From Acidimicrobiales bacterium (GTDB lineage Bacteria; Actinomycetota; Acidimicrobiia; Acidimicrobiales; SZUA-35), in the NCBI GenBank assembly GCA_020628305.1, contig JAHDFH010000008.1:11275-51892 (forward strand): a stretch of 40,618 nt of DNA, given 5' to 3'. Shown piece by piece: positions 1 to 8,023 of the stretch. Under the pieces are notes generated by a model. That model saw nothing but the letters and a program-made list of their open reading frames with translations, did not search any database and was not told where the DNA came from. The stretch's first letter is position 1. The number at the start of each line of letters is the position of its first letter. Both the position numbers and the translations under genes were made by a program.

Positions 1-54
1 ACCCGTGTTACCTGCGTGAAAGGCAGGCGTCCTAGGCCGCTGGACGATGGGGGC
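1..54 (-). tRNA. tRNA-Glu (UUC), 3' end cut by the window edge
   Basis: On the minus strand the 5' end reads GCCCCCATCGTCCAG and continues through a D arm to an anticodon stem CCTGC/GCAGG closing the loop CTTTCAC, which gives anticodon TTC (Glu). The T arm and the 3' acceptor half lie outside the window. It follows the DUF2017 gene on the same strand after a 67-base gap, so it may be read through from the clpS-DUF2017 transcript. The acceptor pairing cannot be checked. Confidence 0.93.
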
Positions 55-121
55 CAGCAATAATTAGGCTTTGTCAATGTAGCAGCTATTTTGCCAAGTG
101 GCACTCAAAAACGTGGTTTGA

Positions 122-577
122 TTAGCCCTCTTGTAAAGATTCCACCAGAAGCTCGACCAGTAGTGAAAGGCTGTGATACAGCGAGACCCGGCCATCGGAG
201 AGATCATCTAGCGGATCATCTTCAGAAACATCCAACTGAGTGCCTATAACAAGCCGTAGATCGTTCAACACGACCATCCACTTTTCGGCCAGTTCCAGCT
301 CAAGCCGTTCCTGGAAGATCGAATCAGTAACCATCTTTATGGCCTCAGACTTTTGATCCACGAGCTCGCTCTGTGCCAGCACCTGATAGCCGTTCTCCAA
401 CTCGGGGTCGTTGTTGTAGGCAGTAGGGAAGAGGCGTCTGGATTCTTTGATATTGGGATCGTTGAACGTTTCTAGTTGCTGAATCAGGGAAAGGAGAGTT
501 TCTCGGACCTCTTTTGTGAGCTCAACTGCAATGCAGTCATGATCTCGAAAAATATCGATGGGATGCTCTTCGCTCAT
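122..577 (-). CDS. DUF2017 family protein (AosR-like)
   Basis: Acidic protein of about 151 residues that matches the actinobacterial DUF2017 family by context and pattern (N-terminal acidic segment, helical Leu-rich body, C-terminal LLVELLVESL-type helix). In Mycobacterium tuberculosis the clpS neighbour of this family, AosR (Rv1332), is described as a redox-responsive regulator of cysteine metabolism. The start is the ATG at 577, which overlaps the clpS stop as ATGA and implies translational coupling; an in-frame ATG at 601 would give an 8-residue extension inside clpS and is less likely. Only one cysteine (C15) is present, so an intramolecular disulfide switch is not possible in this copy. 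The exact role here is unknown. Confidence 0.8.
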   Translation of the reverse strand: MSEEHPIDIFRDHDCIAVELTKEVRETLLSLIQQLETFNDPNIKESRRLFPTAYNNDPELENGYQVLAQSELVDQKSEAIKMVTDSIFQERLELELAEKWMVVLNDLRLVIGTQLDVSEDDPLDDLSDGRVSLYHSLSLLVELLVESLQEG

Positions 578-873
578 CTGTCCGACTCCAAAGTAGCCCA
601 AAGGCCGTAACCATGAAGTTTGTGTACATACTGTTCAGCCTCTGTCCGCTCGCCTGAATAGACATGGGCTCTACCTTTGTTGTGAACATCCATCATCAAT
701 TTGGTGGCTTCTGGCTTTGGATATGAAAAGACTTTCTGGAAGACATACGAGACATAACTCATCAAATTGATTGGATCATTCCAAACAATAACAGCCCACA
801 TGGGTTCGCTTTGCTCTGCGAACTTGGCCGCTAGATCTTCAAATGTTTCCGTCTGTTCCATTGGAAGTGGCAC
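574..873 (-). CDS. clpS: ATP-dependent Clp protease adaptor ClpS
   Basis: N-end-rule adaptor that binds destabilising N-terminal residues and delivers substrates to ClpAP/ClpCP. The 99-residue protein shows the ClpS core: VIVWNDPINLMSYV (N-degron pocket start, residues about 28-41), an FxKVF helix, and DVHNKGRA containing the pocket histidine, followed by AEQYVHKLHGYGLWATLE. The first possible start is GTG at 873; an ATG at 861 four codons later is equally possible because neither has a clear Shine-Dalgarno sequence. It lies 30 bases after the CcdA-like gene and overlaps the DUF2017 start by 4 bases, so it sits inside a minus-strand operon. Confidence 0.95.
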   Translation of the reverse strand: MPLPMEQTETFEDLAAKFAEQSEPMWAVIVWNDPINLMSYVSYVFQKVFSYPKPEATKLMMDVHNKGRAHVYSGERTEAEQYVHKLHGYGLWATLESDR

Positions 874-903
874 ATAAACAGTGTGCCATCCCTAAGGCCA
901 GTT

Positions 904-1494
904 TCAGACGCTCCAAGAGATAAGTTGGCTGATTATGTCGTTGTGCATGTCGGTTATTACTAGCAACGCGAAAATCATGAGCAGCCCCGCAGCGATGTAG
1001 CCTGCTGGCTTTAGGAACTTGGCAAGAGTTCGCTTTTTGAGTGCGTTCAGCCCTAAGAGTGTTAGAACGATTGGGCTAAGAACACAGAAGATATAGAGCC
1101 CCTGATCTAGGATCCCGTCAAAGCTTCTATCTGGTAACCCCTCTTGAAGGTCTGCGAGAGCTTCGCCCGTGCAAGGCACCCAGATTCCAGCGGCCGCTAC
1201 TCCTGTCAGCAAACCCGCTGCCAAGCTTAACTTGGGCAGTCTACGGCTCGACGGTCTTGGTGTTGACGCCAGGGACGCAACAGCGAAGATGATGCCAGCT
1301 GAGGTGTCTGGTATTTGCCCACCTCTCTCAGAGGCGACCAGCCACGTATACAGAGTTGCGCCAACGAGGAAAGCAATAGCGGCGATGTATCTGTCTCTAC
1401 CTGCTCCGACTGTTACTGCCAGCCCAGGAATGAGGAGAACAAGCGAGCAGGGAAGTAGAGCCGAACCTAGACCCTCGATGATGAGGTCTAGCAT
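904..1494 (-). CDS. CcdA/DsbD-like membrane thiol transporter
   Basis: Polytopic membrane protein of 196 residues with about six hydrophobic segments. Two Pro-Cys motifs typical of the CcdA/DsbD transmembrane family are visible: LLPCSLVLLIPG (C16) and WVPCTGEAL (C108). The family moves reducing equivalents across the membrane through this cysteine pair to extracytoplasmic thioredoxins. Its start is 3 bases after the stop of the TlpA-like thioredoxin gene, which is the expected partner, so the pair probably forms one reducing module for cytochrome c maturation or for other exported thiols. Assignment to the family is good; the exact substrate is inferred. Confidence 0.85.
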   Translation of the reverse strand: MLDLIIEGLGSALLPCSLVLLIPGLAVTVGAGRDRYIAAIAFLVGATLYTWLVASERGGQIPDTSAGIIFAVASLASTPRPSSRRLPKLSLAAGLLTGVAAAGIWVPCTGEALADLQEGLPDRSFDGILDQGLYIFCVLSPIVLTLLGLNALKKRTLAKFLKPAGYIAAGLLMIFALLVITDMHNDIISQLISWSV

Positions 1495-1497
1495 TCG

Positions 1498-2121
1498 CTA
1501 GGCTCCATTCTCCACGAGATAGTTGACTGTATCTGCAAGACGATCATAGGCTCCCTCACCCTTTCGCTCAAAGCGAACATTACCATCCTGGTCTAGCACA
1601 AACGTCATCGGCCAGCCACGATTCTCGGGACGCCACGCTCTGAAATTTTCCTTATTGTTGTCAATACCGTGCGGCCAAGAGATGCCTCGTTCAACTGCTT
1701 CTTGCAGAACAAGGTCAGGGTTTTTCTCAAAGTCGAACTCGGGAGCGTGGATTCCGATGATTTCCAGATCATCTTCGGGATACTGACCTCGGATCTCTTT
1801 GATAAACGGGAACGTGGCATGGCAGTTGTGGCACGAAAGGGCCCAGAAATGAACAATTCGAACTTTGCCGTTGGTGGCTGCAACGCTTTGGGCTTCGCCC
1901 TGGACCCAGCCATCAAGGTTCTCGAATTCAGGTCTAGTGCCAAGAAATGGCGGAGCGTCTTGGTCTGGTTCTACCTCTGCTTCAGTAGTGGTAGCTTCTT
2001 CCAAAGAATCTGAGAACTCCTCTAGTGCTGTTGTGTTTTGTTCTGTAGTAGCAGAACGGGCAAAAATGAGAGCTGCAGCAAGCACAGCGATACCTACTAT
2101 TGAGAGAATGGATTTAGTCAT
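1498..2121 (-). CDS. TlpA/ResA-like membrane-anchored thioredoxin
   Basis: Protein of 207 residues: an N-terminal hydrophobic anchor or signal (residues about 4-22), an acidic linker to about residue 58, then a thioredoxin-like domain. The redox motif is HFWALSCHNCH with cysteines at 97 and 100, and the conserved cis-proline region is GWPMTFVLD (P171). A Gly-Glu-Gly segment close to the C terminus ends the fold. It likely acts outside the membrane, reducing apocytochrome or other disulfides with electrons from the CcdA-like protein encoded directly downstream. The ATG at 2121 is preceded by GAGAGG at a suitable distance. It follows ctaA by 61 bases. Confidence 0.88.
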   Translation of the reverse strand: MTKSILSIVGIAVLAAALIFARSATTEQNTTALEEFSDSLEEATTTEAEVEPDQDAPPFLGTRPEFENLDGWVQGEAQSVAATNGKVRIVHFWALSCHNCHATFPFIKEIRGQYPEDDLEIIGIHAPEFDFEKNPDLVLQEAVERGISWPHGIDNNKENFRAWRPENRGWPMTFVLDQDGNVRFERKGEGAYDRLADTVNYLVENGA

Positions 2122-2182
2122 ATGGTCGCCTCTCCACGGTCGAACAACTTCGGTAACATCTTTAACAGCGTTGTGAAGTGGT

Positions 2183-3037
2183 TTAATCCCTACTCATATA
2201 GCTTTGCCAGATTTGGGCATTGCGTGCGTGAAAGAAACTTACGCCAAGCCAGAGCAAGGTAGCGCCAATGACATGTAGTAGAACAATGCCTGGTGGGACA
2301 CCAAGTTCATACTGAAGGTAGCCGATTGCTCCCTGGGCAATGCTGAGAGTTCCAAGAGCAACCAATTGTTGCCTGACCGGCTTGTTGCACGAGTGCCGAT
2401 AGAGCAACACAGCTAGAAAGGCAACGAACAGCCAGTTAGATAAAGAGTGAACGCGGGCTATTGATTCAATATCGAAGTCGAGCCGATCAGAGCGTGCATC
2501 GCCAGAGTTAGGTCCAGTACCGGTTACCAGAGTTCCAAAGATCATACCCAGACCCAGGAGCCCTGCGAGGACTGTTGGGTCCTTGCCGATGTTGTCTTGA
2601 TTGTTTGATGGCTTGTTGAGTTCCTTCAGATACACACAAGCTGTTATAAGTACCATCGAGATTAGGAAGTGGGCTGAAACGGTAATGGGATGTAACTCCG
2701 TGAAGACAGTTACTGCTCCTAGGATTGCCTGAAAAGCTACCCCGGCGACGATCCACCATGCGAGGCGAACAATGCGTTGATCAAATGGTTGCCTCAGCTT
2801 GCAGGCATACGCCGCCCACAATGCAGCGACTCCCACAAGTGCTGAAAGAATGCGGTTGCCGAACTCTGTCCAGCCATGTAGCTCCCACTCTGGAATAATG
2901 CTCTCTTCGCTACAGCCTGGCCAATCCTCGCAACCAAGACCGGACTGAGTGAGCCTTACCGACGCTCCAGTGAACACGATTAGCGTCAGCATCGCTAACG
3001 AGAAAGTGATGATGCGATCAAGCTTGGATGAAGTCAT
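2183..3037 (-). CDS. ctaA: Heme A synthase, COX15/CtaA family
   Basis: Oxidises the C8 methyl of heme O to give heme A for aa3-type cytochrome oxidase. With the start at the ATG at 3037 the protein has 284 residues and about eight membrane helices. Visible family marks are TGASVRLTQSGLGCEDWPGC (cysteines 36 and 42, the extracellular cysteine pair), WTEFGNR (E58), ELHPITVSAH (H116, H123), IARVHS (H197) and LLHVIGATL (H255). The EFGNR motif has Asn where the Bacillus enzyme has His, which I recall as common in actinobacterial members. The reading frame stays open to 3154, but that would overlap the divergent SGNH gene. It heads the redox operon. Confidence 0.92.
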   Translation of the reverse strand: MTSSKLDRIITFSLAMLTLIVFTGASVRLTQSGLGCEDWPGCSEESIIPEWELHGWTEFGNRILSALVGVAALWAAYACKLRQPFDQRIVRLAWWIVAGVAFQAILGAVTVFTELHPITVSAHFLISMVLITACVYLKELNKPSNNQDNIGKDPTVLAGLLGLGMIFGTLVTGTGPNSGDARSDRLDFDIESIARVHSLSNWLFVAFLAVLLYRHSCNKPVRQQLVALGTLSIAQGAIGYLQYELGVPPGIVLLHVIGATLLWLGVSFFHARNAQIWQSYMSRD

Positions 3038-3056
3038 ATTCTTGAACACAGTCTCG

Positions 3057-3062
3057 AGGATA
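3057..3062 (-). promoter_or_regulatory. Candidate -10 box for ctaA
   Basis: The minus strand reads TATCCT here, 19 bases before the ATG at 3037. This would give a short leader of about a dozen bases. No convincing -35 is seen. The divergent SGNH promoter lies within 50 bases. Confidence 0.3.
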
Positions 3063-3099
3063 TCCAGCACATAGCTAAAGGCTGACCAACTGGGCCAGT

Positions 3100-3105
3100 T
3101 ACAAT
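3100..3105 (+). promoter_or_regulatory. -10 box TACAAT for a leaderless SGNH transcript
   Basis: TACAAT ends 8 bases before the ATG at 3114, and no Shine-Dalgarno sequence is present. This spacing places the transcription start at or next to the start codon, the same geometry as nine other genes in the window. Confidence 0.45.
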
Positions 3106-3113
3106 CAGAATCA

Positions 3114-3794
3114 ATGGTTAACATTCCGGATCTTAAAGTGAACAAACCAGGCACAACTTTGCGGGTCTTTGGACACTTCTCAGAAGGGGTCGCACAGATC
3201 GGTGAACAGATCGCACCCTATACCAAGTGGTGGAACACTAGCAACAAACAAGCTTTAGGCTCAGATGGAAAGTTATTGGTTGTCGTTGGGGATTCAGCCG
3301 CACTCGGGATTGGCGCTTCGAAGCCCGAGAACGGATATTCCGAACTTGTTCGGCAGCATCTCGAAACAAACGGTGAGAAATGGCGAGTGATTGTGTTGGC
3401 GCAGTCTGGTGCCAAAGCTAAGAATGCTTTAAGGGAGTACCTGCCAACGCTTGAGAAGTTAGAACCAGATCTTGTCATCAGTTGCATTGGCAGTAACGAT
3501 GTTTTCTGGTCGTTGGCTACCAGATCCTTGATTGAAAAGATGGAGCGAATTGTTAACGCTTTGCCACAGGCAAGTGTGATCGGAAAGCTAGCAGGCGCTT
3601 CGCCAAGAGCAAAGATCGTTAACGCGAAGTTGAAACAGTTTGCTAAAGATAGACGTCTCCCCATATGTGACCCATGGCGAGTCAAAGGCGTTAGCGGCAA
3701 AGATCGTGTTGCTAGCGACAACTTCCACCCCAATGACTACGGCTATGAGCTTATGGCGAGCGCCTTCATCGAAGCAATTAACTCAAGAGTTTGA
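3114..3794 (+). CDS. SGNH/GDSL-family hydrolase
   Basis: Predicted serine esterase or lipase of 226 residues. Conserved blocks are in order: block I VVVGDSAALG with nucleophile S61, block III IGSND with N128, and block V SDNFHPNDYG with the Asp/His pair D202 and H205. The fold is the alpha/beta SGNH type. There is no obvious signal peptide, so it is probably cytoplasmic or membrane-peripheral. It is divergent from ctaA and convergent with the M23 peptidase gene; the two stop codons are separated by only 2 bases. The substrate cannot be read from sequence; lysophospholipids or acyl glycans are possible. Confidence 0.85.
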   Translation: MVNIPDLKVNKPGTTLRVFGHFSEGVAQIGEQIAPYTKWWNTSNKQALGSDGKLLVVVGDSAALGIGASKPENGYSELVRQHLETNGEKWRVIVLAQSGAKAKNALREYLPTLEKLEPDLVISCIGSNDVFWSLATRSLIEKMERIVNALPQASVIGKLAGASPRAKIVNAKLKQFAKDRRLPICDPWRVKGVSGKDRVASDNFHPNDYGYELMASAFIEAINSRV

Positions 3795-3796
3795 AA

Positions 3797-4843
3797 CTAC
3801 TCGTAGTTCTTGATCTCAGTTGCTGAAGGAATTCGTCCTTCGGATGTGTAATAGAAAGCTATTGCTTCGGTTCTGTCTCGAAGCTGAGTTTTCATCTCTA
3901 CGCCCTCAGCAAAATAGACAACCATGGTTGAACGGTCTAGTCGTCCAGCTTCAAGCTCACCTATCCAGTAAGCCTTGCCAGAAGTGTCGCTGCCTCTGTT
4001 TAACACTTTGCCGTAGAGTGCTTCTACATACTGGGCGTCTGAGAATCCAGCGAACAAGATATCAAACTCAGCCCCCGCTGCAAAAGAGTACGCAATAGTT
4101 TCAAGAGATGCTCCGTTATTGAACTGATCTAGCCAGTATTCAAATCCTTGAAGTTCGGGGTTCCTTAAGAAGAAGGACCAGTAGAGACGAACAATCTTGG
4201 CTTCGTCAGAGTTGACAATTTGATCATAAGTGACAGATCCAGCCTGAAGGAGGGCGAAAGCTGCGATGACTGCCGGAGTTGGGTCAATGGAGGTGTATCC
4301 GCCGGCTGAGTTAGGAAGTGCGATCTCAAAATGCAAATGGGGTGCTGTAGCTTCAGCATTGCCGGAATCACCATTGAAGGCAATGTGTTCACCTGCGCTA
4401 ACACGAGTACCTCGAACAATTTCAGTTCCATTTAACACACCACACAGGCGAGCTGAGAAGACCTGGGTGCAGCTTGCAGAGGCATCGTCAGTTCCAGGTG
4501 TGTCGTTATTCAAGTGGATGTAGCGGTAGCGAATGCCTGAATCCCCAACTATCTCAAGCCAGTTTCCAACGTTGTCATAATCAGAGTTAGTGATTTCACC
4601 ATTCTCAACAGCGACGATCTTGCCCATTTTGGGTCCGAGTAGGTCTACCCCAAGGTGGCTGCGGCCGCCGCTGCGAGGAGCACCGTAAGTATTAGACCAG
4701 GTGAAGTCTGCCACATCTTCTTCTGCGATCGGAAAGACGATCTCTGGAGTGTTGGCTGCTGCAGGACCGAAGCTAACAAACAGTCCGGCCGTACCCATGA
4801 GTACAGCAATAGCACTGGCGGTTACTTTCTTTGGCAGGAGCAT
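3797..4843 (-). CDS. Exported M23 metallopeptidase with C-terminal DUF4214
   Basis: Protein of 348 residues. Residues 1-30 form a Sec signal peptide ending in PAAA. The M23 (LytM/lysostaphin-like) domain follows, with zinc ligands H63 and D67 in SHLGVD, H110 in YRYIHLN, and the HLHFE motif (H169, H171). Two cysteines (125, 134) inside an insertion could form a disulfide. Residues about 215-335 match DUF4214: two repeats of the pattern VRLYWSFFLRNPELQGFEYWL and ALYGKVLNRGSDTSGKAYW. The peptidase should cut peptidoglycan cross-bridges. DUF4214 is often found on surface-layer or secreted proteins. The ATG at 4843 is preceded by AGAAAGAAG. Confidence 0.88.
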   Translation of the reverse strand: MLLPKKVTASAIAVLMGTAGLFVSFGPAAANTPEIVFPIAEEDVADFTWSNTYGAPRSGGRSHLGVDLLGPKMGKIVAVENGEITNSDYDNVGNWLEIVGDSGIRYRYIHLNNDTPGTDDASASCTQVFSARLCGVLNGTEIVRGTRVSAGEHIAFNGDSGNAEATAPHLHFEIALPNSAGGYTSIDPTPAVIAAFALLQAGSVTYDQIVNSDEAKIVRLYWSFFLRNPELQGFEYWLDQFNNGASLETIAYSFAAGAEFDILFAGFSDAQYVEALYGKVLNRGSDTSGKAYWIGELEAGRLDRSTMVVYFAEGVEMKTQLRDRTEAIAFYYTSEGRIPSATEIKNYE

Positions 4844-4871
4844 AAGCTTCTTTCTGAGTTGCGGGTACTGT

Positions 4872-4878
4872 TAGCCTA
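4872..4878. promoter_or_regulatory. Overlapping divergent -10 boxes
   Basis: TTAGCCTAGC reads TAGCCT on the plus strand (4872-4877) and TAGGCT on the minus strand (4878-4873), so one short stretch could serve both the oxygenase gene and the M23 peptidase gene. The minus-strand transcript would have a leader with a weak Shine-Dalgarno. Confidence 0.3.
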
Positions 4879-4896
4879 GCTTTGAACCGAGGCGAT

Positions 4897-5763
4897 ATGA
4901 ACAAAGATGCACTAGAAAAGTTAAGAACTGAAGGAAATCGAAGGATTCAAGCCTATCTCGCAGGGGAGGAAGTGCTTGCTCCAGAGGATATCGCTAATGC
5001 TGGCAACCCAGGCTGGTTCAACTCAAGTGACACCATTTGGAAAGTCAACTCTGATCCTGCACTACTCGTAGGTGGCCTGGCCTCACTTTTAATTCAAACT
5101 TTGCACCCTCAAGTGATGGCAGGGGTAGCTGATCACAGTAACTATGAATCCGATCCTCTTGGAAGGTTTCGAAGAACCGGAAGATTTGTGGGAGCCACAA
5201 CCTTCGGAACTGAAGCAATAGCGCAACAATCGGTAGATCTTGTTAATGCCATTCACAAACACATCGTGGGAAAAACCCCAGACGGCACTCCGTATGACGC
5301 CACTGACCCTCATCTTCTTGGCTGGGTTCATGTCACCGAGATCTATTGTTTTTGGAAGTCGTTCGATGCGTTTGGCCCTAAAGATCATGGCCTGAACGCA
5401 GATGAATACGTGAAGCAATCCACCAAAACAGCGTTAGCTCTTGGCTATCAGGACGCTCCAACCACTTGGGTAGAGCTCGAACAAACGCTGGACTCTTATC
5501 GACCAGAGTGCAACTATGGAAAACAAGCCTCGCAGGCAGTCAAGTTTCTCCTGGCGCCATCAGTGGTTCCTCTGGCGTTCAAACCTGCTTATCTTGGTGT
5601 GTCAGCAGCAGCACTAAGTCTGTTGCCGAGATGGGCAATCGAAATGCTTATGCTCCCAGTGCCTCCTGTAGTCACACCGCTAGTGATTAAACCAGCGGCT
5701 AGCAAGCTCGCAGAACTTCTTCGCTGGTTTGCCATAGATCCGTCACAGCGAAGTCTTAGCTAG
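4897..5763 (+). CDS. MpaB-like oxygenase (DUF2236)
   Basis: Protein of 288 residues matching the DUF2236/MpaB family, whose known members (latex-clearing protein Lcp, mycophenolic acid MpaB) are heme b oxygenases. The typical segments are seen: LLVGGLASLLIQTLHPQVMAGVADHS (H70, H80), DPLGRFRRTGRFVGATTFG, and LGWVHVTEIYCFW (H145). The C-terminal half has hydrophobic stretches but no clear signal peptide. The ATG at 4897 is chosen because GAGG precedes it by 4 bases; a TTG at 4882 is in frame and cannot be excluded. It is divergent from the M23 gene and convergent with the flippase gene, 8 bases apart. Substrate unknown. Confidence 0.82.
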   Translation: MNKDALEKLRTEGNRRIQAYLAGEEVLAPEDIANAGNPGWFNSSDTIWKVNSDPALLVGGLASLLIQTLHPQVMAGVADHSNYESDPLGRFRRTGRFVGATTFGTEAIAQQSVDLVNAIHKHIVGKTPDGTPYDATDPHLLGWVHVTEIYCFWKSFDAFGPKDHGLNADEYVKQSTKTALALGYQDAPTTWVELEQTLDSYRPECNYGKQASQAVKFLLAPSVVPLAFKPAYLGVSAAALSLLPRWAIEMLMLPVPPVVTPLVIKPAASKLAELLRWFAIDPSQRSLS

Positions 5764-5771
5764 CGAGCACG

Positions 5772-7286
5772 TTACCCTTTCGCCAGGCCGGCTTTGGCCA
5801 GTACTTTTTCAAGCGGTTCTTTGATATGAAGGTCCTTCGCGAAGATAAGAACCCAGCCTAGATAAGCAACAGCTCCTATGGACCCTGCGAGGACCATCTG
5901 TCCGAATGACTGTGAAGTGAAATATGCCGGAACGCCAAAGCAGATTGCAGCTCCGAGGGCTGCCAGTATTGAACCCCTGCTAATTGCATAGTGTCCAGAT
6001 TTGGAATACACGAAGAAACTGTTCAGCCCGTTTTGAACAACCACAGCAATGATCCATGCAATGCCCGCACCGACAAGCCCATACTCGGGTATCAAAATAA
6101 TGGCCAGTCCAACATCGATGATGACAGCTAGGGCAGTTGAGAACAGTGAGCGGCGAGACCGACCCAACATCAAGAGCGCAAGATCTATTGGGCCAGCAAA
6201 GGCCGAGGCCGTCATACCTAGAGCTAACAGACTCAAAGTTGTCTTTCCGTCAACTAGTGCAGAATCCAACAATCGGGTAGCGCCTTCAGATTTGAAAGCA
6301 AGCAGAAGGAAATACGGCCAGGTAACGAGCACCATCCAAGCCGTAACTTTCTGGAGTAGTGCCTGGGCTATATCGGTCCGTTTATTTGCAATTGCTCGAC
6401 GCAAAGCGGGTGCAGTCGCTTGACCAATTGAGAAGATTAGGTAGTTGCCAGCAGTAATGTAGCGGCTGATTGAGCCGTAGATGCCGGCAATATCTTCCCC
6501 CGCAAGACGAGAGATGATTATTACATCGACTCGTTCCAAAAGGCTTTGCAGAAGAACTGATGCTGAGCGCGGACGGTTGTAGCGCCAGAACTCCTTGTTG
6601 CTAACGCTGGCGTCTCCGTTATGGGTAAGGCCCCCAAGTCTGACCGTGGATACGAAGGCTAGAACTGTTGAGACAACAATCGGCGAAGCCCAAGCCAGAG
6701 CCACCAACCTTGGATCCGGAATGGCCGTGTCGGACGCTACAAAAACAACTGTCAGCAAAGCGATCTGCGTGAGCGGTCTAAAGATTTGGTTAATGACAAC
6801 GTGCGGAGTCATCGTCCCGAGCGTGCGAGTAGCGCCAAGAAGAACAAGAAGTATCGCCCAAGCTGGGATGGCGATTGCTGAGTAGCGAAGCAACTGAGTA
6901 TGTTCTGTCACTTGTTCAACGCCAACCCACCCCGAAATTCTGGGTGCCTGAAAGGCAACAATGAGCCCTAATGCGGTTGATAATAAGATGACTGGTTGCA
7001 AAGCTATTCTAAGGATTGGCCTGACGTTGACTGGTTTGCCGTTCTCGTCTAAACCTTTGGGAGTGAAGTAAATTAGGCCAGTCATCGATCCCAAACACGA
7101 ACCGTTTGCGAGGATTGAAACTAGCGCTGTCGCTGTGAAGAAGATTCCAGCAAAAGCTGTGCTGGCTCTGGTCACTAAAATGGCGATACCAAAGTTAGCT
7201 ACTGTCGTAGCGACAGCACCAATCAGAGACAGGCTTGTAGCCTTACCTGCTGTCTGCATCTTTGCAGTTGTGCGTGTAGATGACAT
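5772..7286 (-). CDS. Polysaccharide flippase, Wzx/MATE-like superfamily
   Basis: Membrane protein of 504 residues with about 12-14 hydrophobic helices and short charged loops, the layout of MOP-superfamily flippases that move lipid-linked oligosaccharides across the membrane. The N-terminal AGKATSLSLIGAVATTVANFG and the central loop FWRYNRPRSASVLLQSLLERVDVIIISRLAG resemble Wzx-type proteins. It stands divergent to a glycosyltransferase cluster (PssD, PssE, GT2) across a 239-base gap, so an exopolysaccharide or cell-wall glycan role is likely. Start ATG at 7286; no convincing ribosome binding site upstream. MurJ is less likely because the region lacks murein genes. Confidence 0.82.
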   Translation of the reverse strand: MSSTRTTAKMQTAGKATSLSLIGAVATTVANFGIAILVTRASTAFAGIFFTATALVSILANGSCLGSMTGLIYFTPKGLDENGKPVNVRPILRIALQPVILLSTALGLIVAFQAPRISGWVGVEQVTEHTQLLRYSAIAIPAWAILLVLLGATRTLGTMTPHVVINQIFRPLTQIALLTVVFVASDTAIPDPRLVALAWASPIVVSTVLAFVSTVRLGGLTHNGDASVSNKEFWRYNRPRSASVLLQSLLERVDVIIISRLAGEDIAGIYGSISRYITAGNYLIFSIGQATAPALRRAIANKRTDIAQALLQKVTAWMVLVTWPYFLLLAFKSEGATRLLDSALVDGKTTLSLLALGMTASAFAGPIDLALLMLGRSRRSLFSTALAVIIDVGLAIILIPEYGLVGAGIAWIIAVVVQNGLNSFFVYSKSGHYAISRGSILAALGAAICFGVPAYFTSQSFGQMVLAGSIGAVAYLGWVLIFAKDLHIKEPLEKVLAKAGLAKG

Positions 7287-7483
7287 AGAGTCTCGCGAGC
7301 AAATTGGTGGACCCAGATCTAGTCGGCAATTTCAAAGCATTGTTGACCTGTTTGCTAGGTCAGTCGAACCACTTACATCTGACCCCAAAAAATCTTCAGA
7401 AGCTGCAAATTAAGTAAAGGGGGCCTCTTTCAGTGCCGAGAATTGTAAAGAATTCGCATCGATACTAGTCTTTGCTAAACGGC

Positions 7484-7505
7484 GGAGCGTAAGCTCTCAA
7501 TTTTT
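7484..7505 (+). promoter_or_regulatory. Small GTAA-loop hairpin in the pssD leader
   Basis: GGAGC and GCTCT flank a GTAA tetraloop (7484-7497) and a T run follows at 7501-7505, about 20 bases before the pssD start. It could be a weak attenuator or a leader structure; the stem has only five pairs including one G-T. The rest of the 239-base gap from 7287 shows no other clear signal. Confidence 0.25.
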
Positions 7506-7514
7506 GGCTCAGGC

Positions 7515-7520
7515 GGAAGG
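7515..7520 (+). promoter_or_regulatory. Ribosome binding site of pssD
   Basis: GGAAGG lies 5 bases before the ATG at 7526 and fixes this start. This leadered gene contrasts with the many leaderless starts in the window. Confidence 0.6.
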
Positions 7521-7525
7521 CCACA

Positions 7526-8014
7526 ATGACAGACACCACACCAAAGGTGGAAACCTCTGAGGTTCGTAATTTGCTTTTCGTATCGTCGGCTGGCGGTCAC
7601 CTGTCACAGCTTCTTCAGTTGAAGCCCTGGTGGCAGCATCACCGTCGCCATTGGGTGACTTTCGATCTAGCTGATGCCCACTCTAAACTCGATGGTGAAG
7701 GCGTGACCTACGCGTATTACCCAACCACTCGCAACATCTTCAACATGGTTCGCAATGGTTTTTTAGCGTTTAGGACCTTGCGTCGGCTCAAGCCTGATGT
7801 GATCATCTCTAACGGTGCTGGAGTTGCGTTTCCGTTCTTTGTAGTGGGTCGCATGTTGGGAATCTCAACTGTTTACATCGAGGTTTATGATCGAATCGAT
7901 TCTAAGACTCTGACAGGAAAACTCTGTAAGCCATTTGCGACAGAGTTTTTGGTGCAGTGGCCTGAACAAGCAGAGTTGTACGAAGGCAGTACCCACATTG
8001 GAGCTCTTTACTAG
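7526..8014 (+). CDS. PssD/Alg14-like glycosyltransferase subunit
   Basis: Protein of 162 residues resembling PssD/Cps14F/Alg14, the membrane-anchoring half of a two-part GT28-type transferase. The Rossmann start LLFVSSAGGHLSQLLQL, the segment RRHWVTFDLADAHS and LKPDVIISNGAGVAFPFFVVGRMLG followed by YIEVYDR are typical. It recruits the catalytic PssE/Alg13-like partner, encoded 9 bases downstream, to a lipid-linked acceptor at the inner membrane. The likely reaction is transfer of a sugar from a UDP-sugar to an undecaprenyl-diphosphate glycan. The sugar cannot be determined. Confidence 0.87.
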   Translation: MTDTTPKVETSEVRNLLFVSSAGGHLSQLLQLKPWWQHHRRHWVTFDLADAHSKLDGEGVTYAYYPTTRNIFNMVRNGFLAFRTLRRLKPDVIISNGAGVAFPFFVVGRMLGISTVYIEVYDRIDSKTLTGKLCKPFATEFLVQWPEQAELYEGSTHIGALY

Positions 8015-8023
8015 GCGGAAGTT

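Noticed and set aside
6049-6423. 124-residue plus-strand ORF
   Set aside because: Antisense to the flippase, without its own promoter or domain.
7287-7525. Riboswitch upstream of pssD
   Set aside because: Only one short GTAA hairpin is visible, and I could not find the conserved core of a cyclic di-GMP or other known riboswitch.
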